A stretch of DNA of 64,000 nucleotides from Arcobacter lacus (GCF_003063295.1 NZ_MUXF01000019.1:243919-307918), one strand, 5' to 3'; shown: positions 35,981-47,056, numbered from the stretch's first letter. Notes: generated from the letters alone by a model not told the origin. Made by a program: numbers and translations.

Positions 35981-36024
35981 CTAAAAAATAGTTTTGCCCA
36001 AATGTATAAATACACTTGGGCAAA
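35981..36024 (-). terminator. Terminator of slyD
   Basis: TTTGCCCAAATGTA (35993-36006) pairs with TACACTTGGGCAAA (36011-36024), one mismatch, 4-base loop, followed on the minus strand by ACTATTTTTTAG. A second repeat, AACTATTTTTTA (35951-35962) with TAAAAAATAGTT (35982-35993), overlaps its end and could form an alternative fold. Confidence 0.75.
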
Positions 36025-36048
36025 GAAAAAGTTTTTTGTACTAAAAGA

Positions 36049-36636
36049 TTAGTGACAACCACAACCACCATGAGAGTGTCCGTGGTCATGACCATGGTCA
36101 TCATTTGAACTACAACAACCACCACCGTGAGAGTGACTATGTCCGCCACCTCCACAACAACCACCACCCATAGCAGCCATTCCACCAACAACACCAGTTT
36201 GAACTTCTTCTTCAGTTGCATCTCTTAAACTTAAAATTGCTACTGAGAACATTAAAGTTCTTCCAGCCATTGGATGATTATAATCAATTGTAACATCTGA
36301 ATCTGTAAAAGATTTTACAACTACTTGTACAGTTTCACCATGTTCACCAGTACCATATAAAGACATACCTTCAACTAACTCAATACCTGCAAATTGTTCT
36401 TTTGGTAAAGTTTGAATTGCTTCTTCATTATACTCACCATAAGCATCTTTTGCTTCAACTAATACATCTGCTTCTTCATTTGTAGACATATCTACTAATT
36501 TTGATTCTAAACCTGGAATAATTTGTCCTTTTCCAGAAACAAATTCTAATGGTGCTTGACCTACATTTGTATCTAATTGTTCACCAGTTTTTGCATCTTT
36601 TAATGTATATTCAATACCTATAACTTTATTTGACAT
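36049..36636 (-). CDS. slyD: SlyD-type FKBP peptidyl-prolyl isomerase with metal-binding tail
   Basis: 195 residues. Residues 1-150 are an FKBP domain with the insert-in-flap domain of SlyD (GQAPLEFVSGKGQIIPGLE, then DAYGEYNEEAIQTLP). The last 45 residues are a tail rich in His, Cys and Gly with many HxH and CC pairs, as in nickel-binding SlyD. It folds proteins and can deliver nickel, for example for hydrogenase. Its place after cpoB matches C. jejuni Cj0115. Confidence 0.93.
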   Translation of the reverse strand: MSNKVIGIEYTLKDAKTGEQLDTNVGQAPLEFVSGKGQIIPGLESKLVDMSTNEEADVLVEAKDAYGEYNEEAIQTLPKEQFAGIELVEGMSLYGTGEHGETVQVVVKSFTDSDVTIDYNHPMAGRTLMFSVAILSLRDATEEEVQTGVVGGMAAMGGGCCGGGGHSHSHGGGCCSSNDDHGHDHGHSHGGCGCH

Positions 36637-36658
36637 AATATTTTTTCCTTTTTATATT

Positions 36659-37603
36659 TTATAATTTAGATAATTTAGTTTTTGCTTCTTTTGCTTCAGA
36701 AGAGTTTGGATAAAGCTCAATTAAAGTACCATAAAAACTTTTTGCATTTTCTTTATCTTTTACATTCTCAAACGAAATAGCACTATGCAATAATAATGTT
36801 GGCATATAAGCTGCTTTGTCATTTAACATTGCAGATTTTTTAAAATGACTTATTGCAGTATCATATTTTTTTCTTTTATACCACATTTCACCCAAATAGA
36901 AATTATTTTCCGCTGGTTTATAATTAACTTCAACAAGTTTTTCATATTTTGGAATCGCATTAGTATATGCTTTTGCATCATAATCTTTTTTTGCTTCAGC
37001 CATTAACTTAGCCTTGTCTTCAGCTGTTTTAACTTCTCCGATGTTTGTTGCAGAAGAAGAATTATCATCTAATGCTGCTGATTTTGTTTCTGTAGTTTTT
37101 GTAGGAGTTACTGAAGATGTTTTCACACCCATAGCTTTTTTTACTGCTTCAAATTCTTCTCTTGTAACAAATTGTTGCATATTTTTTTCTAATTCCGTAG
37201 AAGAAACATATTCTGAATTTATTTTATTTACTAGAGCAGTTAATTTTGTAATTGCGGCTTTTAAAGCATTTAAATCTGATTGATTAGCTGTTGAATCACT
37301 ATTAGAACCTAAATCTGAAGATACACCGTTTTTCTGTAATTCATTCAATTTTGAATTTAATCTTGCAGAATCACCTTCATATGTAGACTCTAAGCCATTT
37401 AATCTACTATTTATTGAATTAACCAAGTTATTCATTTCATCTAATTTAGATGATAAATTACTAACACTTGTTTGTGTCTTTAAAATATGTTTTTCAGTAG
37501 AAGTAAGGTTATAAGAAGCACTTGAATCTCCATAAACCGAAACCTCTTCGGCTACGGTTAATGAAGTTACTACTAGTAGTAAAGGAAGATATTTTTTCAT
37601 CAA
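36659..37603 (-). CDS. cpoB: CpoB/YbgF-like Tol-Pal accessory protein
   Basis: 314 residues with a signal peptide (about 1-18). A coiled-coil region follows (about 30-75 and 100-150, many heptad Leu/Asn), then a Ser/Thr-rich linker and C-terminal TPR repeats (about 195-310; KDYDAKAYTNAIPKYEKLVE). This is the CpoB/YbgF layout. CpoB coordinates outer-membrane constriction by Tol-Pal with peptidoglycan synthesis. It begins one base after pal ends, so the two are coupled. Confidence 0.85.
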   Translation of the reverse strand: MMKKYLPLLLVVTSLTVAEEVSVYGDSSASYNLTSTEKHILKTQTSVSNLSSKLDEMNNLVNSINSRLNGLESTYEGDSARLNSKLNELQKNGVSSDLGSNSDSTANQSDLNALKAAITKLTALVNKINSEYVSSTELEKNMQQFVTREEFEAVKKAMGVKTSSVTPTKTTETKSAALDDNSSSATNIGEVKTAEDKAKLMAEAKKDYDAKAYTNAIPKYEKLVEVNYKPAENNFYLGEMWYKRKKYDTAISHFKKSAMLNDKAAYMPTLLLHSAISFENVKDKENAKSFYGTLIELYPNSSEAKEAKTKLSKL

Positions 37604-37604
37604 A

Positions 37605-38129
37605 TTATTTTTCTAATTCGTGCTCAACTCTTCTGTTTTGTGCCCAACAATCTTTTGTTTTTTCAGTACAAACTGGGTTACTTTCACCTAAAGAAACTAA
37701 AGAAATGTTAGCAGTTACACCATTAGCAACTAAAACATCTTTAACAGCATTAGCTCTTTTTAAACCTAATGCATAGTTGTACTCATCTGAACCCCATTCG
37801 TCAGTATTTCCTAATACTTTAACAGTAGTGTCAGAACTTACAGCTGATAATTTAGAAGCATTTGAAACTGCTTTTTCTTTATTGTCTGCAGTTAAATTGT
37901 ATTTATCAAAACCAAAATAAACGTGCTCAATTAAAACTCTTTGTCCATTGATCATGTAATAGTTACCATTTGAAGCTTTTTCTAATAAAGTTCCATCTTG
38001 GATTGGAGCCTCAACAGATGCTGCATCATTTGCACCAACTACGTTATCTACATCAGCATTTTTTTCACTACAACCTGTAGTAAATAATAAAGCTGAAACT
38101 AATACAGAATAAAGACCTAACTTTTTCAT
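37605..38129 (-). CDS. pal: Peptidoglycan-associated lipoprotein Pal
   Basis: 174 residues with a lipoprotein signal (LLFTTGC, lipidation at C20). The C-terminal OmpA-like domain (about 65-172) has the peptidoglycan-binding pattern NTDEWGSDEYNYALGLKRA. It anchors the outer membrane to the wall and works with TolB. A hairpin in the 160-base gap after tolB suggests that part of its transcription is independent. Confidence 0.94.
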   Translation of the reverse strand: MKKLGLYSVLVSALLFTTGCSEKNADVDNVVGANDAASVEAPIQDGTLLEKASNGNYYMINGQRVLIEHVYFGFDKYNLTADNKEKAVSNASKLSAVSSDTTVKVLGNTDEWGSDEYNYALGLKRANAVKDVLVANGVTANISLVSLGESNPVCTEKTKDCWAQNRRVEHELEK

Positions 38130-38248
38130 TGTTTTTTCCTTGAAATTAAAATTTTCAAGAAATATTACTAAAGTGAAACTTAATTATTGTTTATATTTTG
38201 TAGATTATTATAGATAAATTAAAAAATAAAAAAAGATTATAAGAAAGT

Positions 38249-38282
38249 AATACAATTAATGTAAAATTACATTAATTGTATT
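38249..38282 (-). terminator. Long hairpin between tolB and pal
   Basis: AATACAATTAATGTAA (38249-38264) and TTACATTAATTGTATT (38267-38282) form a perfect 16-bp AT-rich stem eight bases after the tolB stop. A U-rich stretch lies about 15 bases further on the minus strand. A terminator or attenuator in mid-operon. Confidence 0.5.
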
Positions 38283-38289
38283 GTATATT

Positions 38290-39582
38290 TTACCAGTCTA
38301 TAGATTGTATTCTTTTACCAGTTAATGGGAATAGGAACGATTTATTATATTCTAATCTAATAATACCAACCGCACTTGCATCACCAACTGTTTTTATAAA
38401 TAAAACACTCTGTCCATCTTGAGAAAACTTAGGAAATTGATTTACACCTTGAGATGTTAATCTTTGTAAGCTATCAGTTCTAGTAGAAATTAGATATAAA
38501 TTGAAACTTTTACCCATCTCATTATCTGAATCTTTACTACTAAAAATTATATTATTTCCATTTGATGTAACTGAAGAGTTATTCTTACTATGAAAAACCA
38601 TTCTTTCAACAGAACTTGAACCAATTCTTTGTTTAAAAATATTTGGATTTCCTAATCTATCAGAAACAAAAACTATTTCTTTATCATCTTCCACAAATTG
38701 TCCACCAACATCAATCCATGTAGGTCCACCAGCAACCTGTTTTTTAGTTTTTGTATTTACATCATATAAAAATATATCTGGTTGTCCAGTAGGAGAAGCA
38801 GTAATTAATAATTTAGAACCATCTTTACTTACATCAGAACAAGCTAACATCCCATCTGAATCCATTATAACCTCTTTACTTCTATTATAAATATTTAATT
38901 TAACTAAAGTTGGTTTATCATAGTTATAAGAAGTATAATAAATAGTTTTTTGCTCTTTATCTGCCCATTTTGGGAAAATATTAAGACCACCAGTTACAAC
39001 TTTCTTTTTATAAGTTAAAGAATAATCTCCAATCATAATATCTGATTTTCTTGGTCCATCATATACTGCAAAAACAACAAATTTATCCATCCAAGCAATA
39101 CTTGGTGCTTTAAAATAATCATTAATTGAAATTGCTGATTTATGTGCTAAAAAAACAAATCTCTCTTCTAATGAAGTTGTAAAGTTTTTTTCTAAAACAA
39201 GACCTGAAGCATTTCCTCCTAATGCATTTACTGCATTTAAGTCATACAATTTTGTTTTCAATGTATAATTACCATTTGCTTCTCTTTCAGCTGATAAATT
39301 TACAAATAAACTAATACCTTGATTTCTTAAACTTAAATCAGGCATTCCATTATATGAGAATTGACTATTAGAAGTAGCAACATCAAAATGTCCACTAATA
39401 CCTAAATCATCAGATAAGCTTTTTCTAATTTTACTTAAAGTTCCTTTTTCAGGACTATCAGTTGCAATAGCAACTACAATTTTTGGAAGTACCATTCCTT
39501 TTTTAACAATATCTAAATGCCCATCAACTTCTGCAAAAACAGAACCGAACATTAAAGATATAAATAAAAATATTCTAAACAT
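38290..39582 (-). CDS. tolB: Tol-Pal system protein TolB
   Basis: 430 residues from the ATG at 39582 (AAGGATAAAATT upstream). The longer reading frame would overlap tolA and spoil the signal peptide (MFRIFLFISLMFGSVFA). An N-terminal domain is followed by WD-like beta-propeller blades (DVSKDGSKLLITASPTGQPDIFLYD, FSQDGQSVLFI). TolB is periplasmic and links Pal with TolA. Four bases separate it from tolA. Confidence 0.93.
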   Translation of the reverse strand: MFRIFLFISLMFGSVFAEVDGHLDIVKKGMVLPKIVVAIATDSPEKGTLSKIRKSLSDDLGISGHFDVATSNSQFSYNGMPDLSLRNQGISLFVNLSAEREANGNYTLKTKLYDLNAVNALGGNASGLVLEKNFTTSLEERFVFLAHKSAISINDYFKAPSIAWMDKFVVFAVYDGPRKSDIMIGDYSLTYKKKVVTGGLNIFPKWADKEQKTIYYTSYNYDKPTLVKLNIYNRSKEVIMDSDGMLACSDVSKDGSKLLITASPTGQPDIFLYDVNTKTKKQVAGGPTWIDVGGQFVEDDKEIVFVSDRLGNPNIFKQRIGSSSVERMVFHSKNNSSVTSNGNNIIFSSKDSDNEMGKSFNLYLISTRTDSLQRLTSQGVNQFPKFSQDGQSVLFIKTVGDASAVGIIRLEYNKSFLFPLTGKRIQSIDW

Positions 39583-39586
39583 AATT

Positions 39587-40318
39587 TTATCCTTCAAATT
39601 TGAAATCAACAGAATACTTAACAACTTTTCCATTAGGAGGAGTTGGATAAGTAACATTTCTTTGTCCATCTAAATATGCTCTTAAAGATGCATCATAAGA
39701 AGCATCACCGGATTCTTTTTGAAATTTATAATCAAATTTTCCATTTTCATCAATCGATATAACTACTTTTGCTACCAAGTTAGTATCTTGAGAAATCGGT
39801 GCACCTGATTGTAATATTTCATATATTTTACTTGCATAATCATCATTTTTTTCACCCTTTGAAGAGCTTTTTACTTTTGAATCTGTTGCAGTTTTTTCAT
39901 CTTCTAACAATCTATCTATTTTAATATTTGTAGATTTCTTTTCTTTCTCAAATTTTGATTTAAATCTTTTTGGATCAATAGATTTTTCAACATTATTAAC
40001 TTCTTCTTTTACAACTTTTTGTGCTGTCTCTTTTACATTAGCAAACAATGATTTTAAATCAGGTCTTTTTTCATTTGAAGCGGAAGTTGCTTTTTCAACT
40101 ACTTCTTCTTTTTCAATTATTTTTTCTACTTTTTTTTGAACCATTTTTTTCTCAGCTATTTCTTCTATCATATCAAGTTCAATAGTAGTAGAACTTGGTG
40201 TTATATTAACTTGTTCTCTACTTGGAGAAAAGATATAGAGCATAACTAAAATGCAAAAAGAAAAATATATTGTAAATGCAATTATTCCTGAAATTATAAA
40301 TGAAGTTTTATTTTGCAT
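39587..40318 (-). CDS. tolA: TolA-like energy-transducing protein with TonB C-terminal domain
   Basis: 243 residues. One N-terminal membrane helix (about 9-31) with a conserved SxxxH-like face missing its His, then a charged Lys/Glu-rich linker (about 50-150), and a TonB/TolA C-terminal domain (about 155-243; VVISIDENGKFDYKFQKESGDASYDASLRAYL). Its place between tolR and tolB identifies it as TolA. It carries proton-motive energy from TolQR to Pal/TolB. Shorter than E. coli TolA, as usual for this phylum. Confidence 0.85.
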   Translation of the reverse strand: MQNKTSFIISGIIAFTIYFSFCILVMLYIFSPSREQVNITPSSTTIELDMIEEIAEKKMVQKKVEKIIEKEEVVEKATSASNEKRPDLKSLFANVKETAQKVVKEEVNNVEKSIDPKRFKSKFEKEKKSTNIKIDRLLEDEKTATDSKVKSSSKGEKNDDYASKIYEILQSGAPISQDTNLVAKVVISIDENGKFDYKFQKESGDASYDASLRAYLDGQRNVTYPTPPNGKVVKYSVDFKFEG

Positions 40319-40323
40319 CTATA

Positions 40324-40713
40324 TTACCCATCTGTAACTAATGCTACTTTAAAAAATCCAGCTTCTTTTACTGATTTTAAAACATAAACAATATCATCAT
40401 ATTTTAAACTTTTATCAGCTCTTATATGAACTGGAGTATTTTGATCTTTTCCATTTGAAAATAGTAAAAAACTATCTGCAAAATTTGCAATTTCTACTTT
40501 ATTTTTATTTAATGTAACTATTCTATCTTTTGTAATTATAATATCAATTTTTTGAACATCTTGAGTTTGTTGACTTCTACTTCCTGTTGGAAGATTAATT
40601 GGTTCTTCAAACTCAATAACAGGTGCTGTTACCATTAATATTGCTAACAAAACTAGCATGATATCAACTAAAGGAGTGATATTTAAATCTGGTTTTTGAT
40701 TAAAATCATACAC
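40324..40713 (-). CDS. tolR: TolR/ExbD-family protein
   Basis: 129 residues. The cytoplasmic start PDLNITPLVDIMLVLLAILMV carries the essential membrane Asp (D17 region) of ExbD/TolR, one helix, then a periplasmic domain. With TolQ it forms the proton-driven motor for TolA. Four-base gaps on both sides show a compact operon. Confidence 0.92.
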   Translation of the reverse strand: MYDFNQKPDLNITPLVDIMLVLLAILMVTAPVIEFEEPINLPTGSRSQQTQDVQKIDIIITKDRIVTLNKNKVEIANFADSFLLFSNGKDQNTPVHIRADKSLKYDDIVYVLKSVKEAGFFKVALVTDG

Positions 40714-40717
40714 TAGA

Positions 40718-41278
40718 TTATCCTTTAGCTATTAAAATTTGTGATTGAGCCTTAAGAAAAATGCTTAATTCATAAACTTTTCTTGAAAGAATCTGATGGA
40801 ATGTGTAAGCGAAAATTGCCACTAAAATACCTGCAGCTGTAGCAACTAATGCTTCACTAATTGCTGGTGCAATAATTGAAAATGCTACTTTTGATTGATT
40901 TGCAAATTTTGCAAATGATTCTAATATACCAATAACTGTACCAAAAAGTCCAATAAATGGTGATGTCGAAGATATTATTGCTAACCAAGAAAGTCCAGAA
41001 CTTGCATCTTTAATTATATTAATTTCACATGCATGTAGTAACTCTTTTGAAGCTATATTATTTGAACATTTATTAAGTGCAGATAATGGTGAAAATCTAG
41101 TCTCTCTTGAAGTTAAAGATTCTAAAGATCTTTTTTCATTGTTAAGAAGTGAATTTAGAACATTATTTCTATGCAAAAAAATCCAAAAAGTAAGTACGAT
41201 ATAAACTGACAATAGTGCTAAAACTATATAAGTTATAGCACTACTATTTGCCAAATAATTTAGTAATGTAGTAATCAT
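40718..41278 (-). CDS. tolQ: TolQ/ExbB-family protein
   Basis: 186 residues with three membrane helices. The ExbB/TolQ core AIISSTSPFIGLFGTVIGILESF and the third helix ISEALVATAAGILVAIFAYTFH are clear. It is the motor stator with TolR. It starts six bases after atpC ends, which links the Tol-Pal genes to the ATP synthase transcript. Confidence 0.92.
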   Translation of the reverse strand: MITTLLNYLANSSAITYIVLALLSVYIVLTFWIFLHRNNVLNSLLNNEKRSLESLTSRETRFSPLSALNKCSNNIASKELLHACEINIIKDASSGLSWLAIISSTSPFIGLFGTVIGILESFAKFANQSKVAFSIIAPAISEALVATAAGILVAIFAYTFHQILSRKVYELSIFLKAQSQILIAKG

Positions 41279-41284
41279 GTATTT

Positions 41285-41662
41285 TTATGCAAATGAATTG
41301 ATTTTAGCTTCAACTGCCGCAACTGAAATGTTAGAATCTTTTACAGAATTAACTAACTCTTTTGCTGCTTCAATATTTTTAGCAATTTCAGAATCTTTTC
41401 CAGCTGTTAATGCAATAGCTCCATCTGCTAAAACATCAACTGATTTCTCATCTACTTTAACATGTCCCCAATTAATAGCAACAGCTTCTGTAGAATCCAC
41501 TTTTTCAATAACGATAACACCTACAGTTAATGAAGAAACTAATGATGAGTGTCCTGGTAGAACACCGAACTCTCCCTCTTTACCAGGAAGAGTTACAGTT
41601 TTCACATCATCATTAAATATTTCTCCATTAGGTGTAACGATTGATAGTTTAATTGTATCCAT
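41285..41662 (-). CDS. atpC: ATP synthase F1 epsilon subunit
   Basis: 125 residues. The N-terminal beta sandwich (LSIVTPNGEIFNDDVKTVTLPGKEGEFGVLPGHSSLVS) is diagnostic; a short helical tail follows. It connects the rotor gamma subunit with the c-ring and can inhibit ATP hydrolysis. Last atp gene of the cluster. Confidence 0.95.
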   Translation of the reverse strand: MDTIKLSIVTPNGEIFNDDVKTVTLPGKEGEFGVLPGHSSLVSSLTVGVIVIEKVDSTEAVAINWGHVKVDEKSVDVLADGAIALTAGKDSEIAKNIEAAKELVNSVKDSNISVAAVEAKINSFA

Positions 41663-41685
41663 AGTTATGCCTTAATGGTTTTTTG

Positions 41686-43092
<1,407 letters not shown>

Positions 43093-43099
43093 TTATAAA

Positions 43100-43987
43100 T
43101 TATTTTAATGCTTCAACACCACTGATAATCTCTATCAGCTCTGTTGTAATTGCAGCTTGTCTTGCTTTATTGTACTCAACTGTTAAACTATTAACTTTTT
43201 CTTTTGCATTTTTACTTGCAGCTTCCATAGCTTGCATTCTAGCACTATGCTCTGCAGCTAAAGAATCAATTAAAGCATAATACATATTGAAATCAATATA
43301 TTTATCAGTTAATTCGTCTAAAACTTCATCTTCATCTTCTTCTGGTTCAATATTTAACATAGAAGCATTATCTTGAATTTTAACATCATCTAAGCTAATT
43401 GGTAATAAATCTCTAACTCTAATTTCTTGAGATAGCATATTTAAAAACCCATTATAAACAATTACCACTTTATCAGTAACTTCATTTTTGAAATCTTCAA
43501 CAACGTTATGAATAAAATCAGCAGCTCTATCATAATCAGGTGCAGATGATAAATCAGTAGCTTTTTGCTCTATTGTCATTCCTTGGAATGAGAAAAAGTC
43601 AACACCTTTTCTTCCAGCAGCTCTTAATCTAACTTTTGTACCTTTTGCTTCATATTCAGAAATTAATCTACTAACAGTCTTAATTGTTGCCATATTAAAA
43701 CCACCGCAAAGCCCTTTATCAGCAGTTACAAAAACAATATCTACTGTTTTTGGATTATCATTTTGTAAAAATGATCTACCAATATTTCCATCATCTTGAA
43801 CTTTGCTAACTCTAGCAGCAATATCAGAAAGAACATCATTTATCTTATGTGCATAACTTCTTGCTTGTTCAGACAATTGTCTTGTACGAGTAAGTTTTGC
43901 AGAAGACACAAGCTTCATAGCTTTAGTTGTTTTCTGAGTATTTTTAACACTACCTATTTTTAATTTTATCTCTTTTAAGTTAGCCAT
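43100..43987 (-). CDS. atpG: ATP synthase F1 gamma subunit
   Basis: 295 residues. The N-terminal coiled coil (MANLKEIKLKIGSVKNTQKTTKAM begins it) and the C-terminal helix with ARQAAITTELIEIISGVEAL are conserved. It forms the rotating shaft of F1. An acidic insertion near residue 215 (EPEEDEDEVLDE) is longer than in E. coli. Confidence 0.96.
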   Translation of the reverse strand: MANLKEIKLKIGSVKNTQKTTKAMKLVSSAKLTRTRQLSEQARSYAHKINDVLSDIAARVSKVQDDGNIGRSFLQNDNPKTVDIVFVTADKGLCGGFNMATIKTVSRLISEYEAKGTKVRLRAAGRKGVDFFSFQGMTIEQKATDLSSAPDYDRAADFIHNVVEDFKNEVTDKVVIVYNGFLNMLSQEIRVRDLLPISLDDVKIQDNASMLNIEPEEDEDEVLDELTDKYIDFNMYYALIDSLAAEHSARMQAMEAASKNAKEKVNSLTVEYNKARQAAITTELIEIISGVEALK

Positions 43988-43997
43988 TGACTAATCC

Positions 43998-45515
43998 TTA
44001 GTTTGCATTGAATACAGTTTTAAACTCTTCTAATGCAGCTTTTAATTGTGTCTCTGTATTGTCATCGATTTTTTGACTTGCTTTAATTGCTTCTAAAATA
44101 TTTGAATATTTTTGCTCAATAAATGCATGTAATTCAGCTTCAAATCTAACAACATCTTTAACTGCAATATCATTTAAGTACCCTTTAGTACCTGCATAAA
44201 TAATTACAATTTGTTTTTCAATAACTAATGGTTTATTAACACCTTGTTTTAAAACTTCAACCATTCTTTGTCCAAGTTCTAACTCTCTTCTTGTTGCTTC
44301 ATCTAAATCTGATGCAAATTGAGCAAACGCTTCAAGCTCTCTATATTGTGCTAAAGATAATTTTAAAGTACCAGCAACTTGTTTTGTAGCTTTAATTTGT
44401 GCAGCTCCACCAACTCTTGATACTGATAAACCAACGTTAATTGCAGGTCTAATACCTGAGTTAAATAGGTTAGTTTCTAAGAAAATTTGTCCATCAGTAA
44501 TAGAAATTACGTTTGTTGGAATATATGCAGCAACGTCTCCAGCTTGTGTTTCGATGATTGGTAAAGCTGTCATTGATCCAGCACCTTTTTCATCTGACAT
44601 TTTAGCAGCTCTTTCTAATAATCTTGAGTGTAGATAGAATACATCTCCTGGATATGCTTCTCTTCCTGGAGGTCTTCTTAAAATTAATGACATTTCTCTA
44701 TATGCAACAGCATGTTTAGATAAATCATCATAAATAATTAATGCATGTTTTCCATTATCTCTGAAGTATTCACCAATTGTAACACCAGTGTATGGAGCTA
44801 AAAATTGTAAAGCAGATGAATCAGCAGCACTTGCATTTACAACAATTGTATAATCCATAGCACCTGATTCTTCTAATGTTCTAACAACAGAAGCAATAGA
44901 AGATGATTTTTGTCCAATTGCAACATAAATACAAATTACATTTTCACCTTTTTGGTTAAGAATTGTATCAATCGCAACTGTAGTTTTACCAGTTTGTCTA
45001 TCACCAATAATAAGCTCTCTTTGCCCTCTTCCGATTGGAACTAACGCATCAATAGCTTTAATACCTGTTTGTAATGGCTCATGAACTGATTTTCTAGCCA
45101 TAATTCCAGGAGCTTTTTCTTCAACAAATCTTGTTTCAGTAGCAGCAATAGCACCTTTACCATCAATTGGCTCACCTAAAGCATTTACAACTCTTCCAAC
45201 TAAAGCTTCTCCAACTGGTGTTTCTAAAAGTTTTCCAACTCTTTTACAAGAAGTACCTTCTCTTAAACCTTCACCTTTTCCAAGTATAACAACCCCAACA
45301 GAAGATTCTTCTAAGTTTGAAGCAAGACCTTTCTCACCATTTTCAAACTCAACAATTTCTCCAGCCATTACATTTTTTAGACCGTAAACTTGAGCAATAC
45401 CATCCGCATAAGAGATGATTTTACCAGTTTCATTTACATCTACATTTAATTCAAAGTTATCAATTCTTTCTTTAATTATAGAACTGATTTCATCAGCTTG
45501 AATTTTTGCACCCAT
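43998..45515 (-). CDS. atpA: ATP synthase F1 alpha subunit
   Basis: 505 residues. Walker [16 protein letters not shown] near residue 170, and [17 protein letters not shown] with the arginine finger. Non-catalytic nucleotide-binding subunit of F1. About 20 bases separate it from atpH. Confidence 0.97.
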   Translation of the reverse strand: MGAKIQADEISSIIKERIDNFELNVDVNETGKIISYADGIAQVYGLKNVMAGEIVEFENGEKGLASNLEESSVGVVILGKGEGLREGTSCKRVGKLLETPVGEALVGRVVNALGEPIDGKGAIAATETRFVEEKAPGIMARKSVHEPLQTGIKAIDALVPIGRGQRELIIGDRQTGKTTVAIDTILNQKGENVICIYVAIGQKSSSIASVVRTLEESGAMDYTIVVNASAADSSALQFLAPYTGVTIGEYFRDNGKHALIIYDDLSKHAVAYREMSLILRRPPGREAYPGDVFYLHSRLLERAAKMSDEKGAGSMTALPIIETQAGDVAAYIPTNVISITDGQIFLETNLFNSGIRPAINVGLSVSRVGGAAQIKATKQVAGTLKLSLAQYRELEAFAQFASDLDEATRRELELGQRMVEVLKQGVNKPLVIEKQIVIIYAGTKGYLNDIAVKDVVRFEAELHAFIEQKYSNILEAIKASQKIDDNTETQLKAALEEFKTVFNAN

Positions 45516-45536
45516 TCAATTTCTCCTTTATAAGTT

Positions 45537-46067
45537 CTAAACTGCTTTTAAAATATGATCAATTAACTGAGATTTTAATCTATCTTTAGAAAAAGATATT
45601 TCAACCCCAAGTCCATCAATATCAACTTTAATACCATCATAATCACAAACATTTTGTGATAAAGATAATTTAACATCAAATTTTTTACTAAATTGTTTTT
45701 CAATTGATGATATATAATCACTTGATAATTGTTGATTAGTATAAACAACACCTACATAATTGTTATTCATTTTTGCAAGTTCGATGTTTAAATCTTTTGC
45801 AATAAATGGTAATAAATCTAATCTTCTCTTTTCACCAAGCAATTTAATAAAATTATTTAATGAATTATCAGTACCATCAATAAAAGAAATTATTAAATCA
45901 ATTTTTGATTTATCAGAAATTTCTGGTGAAGATATAATAGAATTAAATTTTTCATCAGCAAAAGCTGAAGATATTTGATTTAATTTACTACTGATAGTGT
46001 TAATTGATTCACCATTTCTACCATCAATTAATGCTTTTACATATCTTTTTGCTACTAAATCTTTCAT
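45537..46067 (-). CDS. atpH: ATP synthase delta subunit
   Basis: 176 residues, all-helical N-terminal domain (AKRYVKALIDG) and the short C-terminal domain of OSCP/delta. It joins the b-subunit stalk to F1. It shares its first base with the last base of atpF, so the two are coupled. Confidence 0.92.
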   Translation of the reverse strand: MKDLVAKRYVKALIDGRNGESINTISSKLNQISSAFADEKFNSIISSPEISDKSKIDLIISFIDGTDNSLNNFIKLLGEKRRLDLLPFIAKDLNIELAKMNNNYVGVVYTNQQLSSDYISSIEKQFSKKFDVKLSLSQNVCDYDGIKVDIDGLGVEISFSKDRLKSQLIDHILKAV

Positions 46068-46579
46068 TACGCTACCTTCTTAAGAACAACATCTACTAAC
46101 TCTTGTTGAGTTAATTTAATATTTTCAGAACTTAATAGCTCTTCAAGAACTTCAGCAACAACTTGTTTTTTAGCTTTTGATGTTTCAATTTTTATCATCT
46201 CTTCTAAATTTTTATTTAGATTAGTAATATCTGCATCAACAGCAGTTGTAACTTTTTGTTTAACTGAATCAATATCAGCTTTTGCACCTTCAATGATTTC
46301 AGCAGCAAGTTTTCTTGCTTCTTCTAACTTTTTTTGTGCATCTGTAACTTTATCTTGAGAAGCTTTTAAAGTTTCTTGAACTTTATCAAGTTCTGCTTGA
46401 ATAGATAAAGTTCTATTAGCAAAAAATGCTTTAATTTTATCAGCAATTAAATACCATAAAATCGCAGCAAATATAATAAAGTTAACGGTTCTTTGTACTA
46501 TATCAGTTTCTACCGCACCTTCGCTTGCAAATAATGCAACAGGAGCTAAAGCTAACCCAAGTAATAACATTCTTTTCAT
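46067..46579 (-). CDS. atpF: ATP synthase F0 b subunit
   Basis: 170 residues with a signal-like N-terminus (MKRMLLLGLALAPVALFA), a membrane helix (about 31-49) and a long charged coiled coil. Campylobacterota have two b-type subunits; this is the longer one. Peripheral stalk of the ATP synthase. Confidence 0.92.
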   Translation of the reverse strand: MKRMLLLGLALAPVALFASEGAVETDIVQRTVNFIIFAAILWYLIADKIKAFFANRTLSIQAELDKVQETLKASQDKVTDAQKKLEEARKLAAEIIEGAKADIDSVKQKVTTAVDADITNLNKNLEEMIKIETSKAKKQVVAEVLEELLSSENIKLTQQELVDVVLKKVA

Positions 46580-46595
46580 ATTTTCAATCCCCTTA

Positions 46596-47018
46596 TTAAA
46601 TCGAGCTAAGCTTAGCTTTTAAGCTCTCGTTAAATTGAGGCATTGATGATATTAAAGAATCCTTTAATGCTTTAGTTTCATCTTGTAAGTTTTTAGCAAA
46701 TTCAGCAGATTTTGCTTCTAAATTCAATTTAGCACTTACAAGTTTCGCATCAGCACTCTCTTTTGCTTCCTTATACGCTTGTTCTCTAATTACAGCTGCT
46801 TCTTTTTTAGCTTTAGAAATGATTTCATTTGCTTCAGCTAACATCCCTTCTACATCAGCACCGTTTGATTTTGCATCTTCTAAATCTTTTTTTATAGAAG
46901 ATGTTCTTTCATCCATGTGTTTTAATAGTGGTTTGAAAAGACAACTGTTTAGTCTAGCAACAACTAAAAGAAAGATGATACCAGAGCTAAGCAATAATAC
47001 AGGACTTATGTCTAACAT
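46596..47018 (-). CDS. atpF': ATP synthase F0 b' subunit
   Basis: 140 residues. One N-terminal membrane helix (about 5-24) followed by coiled coil (MDERTSSIKKDLEDAKSNG). It is the first gene of the atp cluster; pairing with the b subunit gives a heterodimeric stalk. Genes for the a and c subunits are not in the window, as expected for this phylum. Confidence 0.9.
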   Translation of the reverse strand: MLDISPVLLLSSGIIFLLVVARLNSCLFKPLLKHMDERTSSIKKDLEDAKSNGADVEGMLAEANEIISKAKKEAAVIREQAYKEAKESADAKLVSAKLNLEAKSAEFAKNLQDETKALKDSLISSMPQFNESLKAKLSSI

Positions 47019-47041
47019 TCATTCCTCCATATTTTTTACAG

Positions 47042-47056
47042 TTTAGTTTAACTAAA
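47042..47056. promoter_or_regulatory. Palindrome in the atp promoter region
   Basis: TTTAGTTTAACTAAA, a perfect 7-1-7 inverted repeat 24 bases before the atpF' start, in the 117-base gap after parB. Possibly an operator; no protein is known to me. Confidence 0.3.

Noticed and set aside
35943-36221. A long minus-strand reading frame rich in Val and Leu overlapping the end of slyD
   Set aside because: It is a shifted reading of the His/Gly/Cys-rich repeats of SlyD; the SlyD frame has the family match.
39583-39669. N-terminal extension of TolB
   Set aside because: It would overlap the tolA gene and hide the signal peptide; the ATG at 39582 has a good ribosome site.
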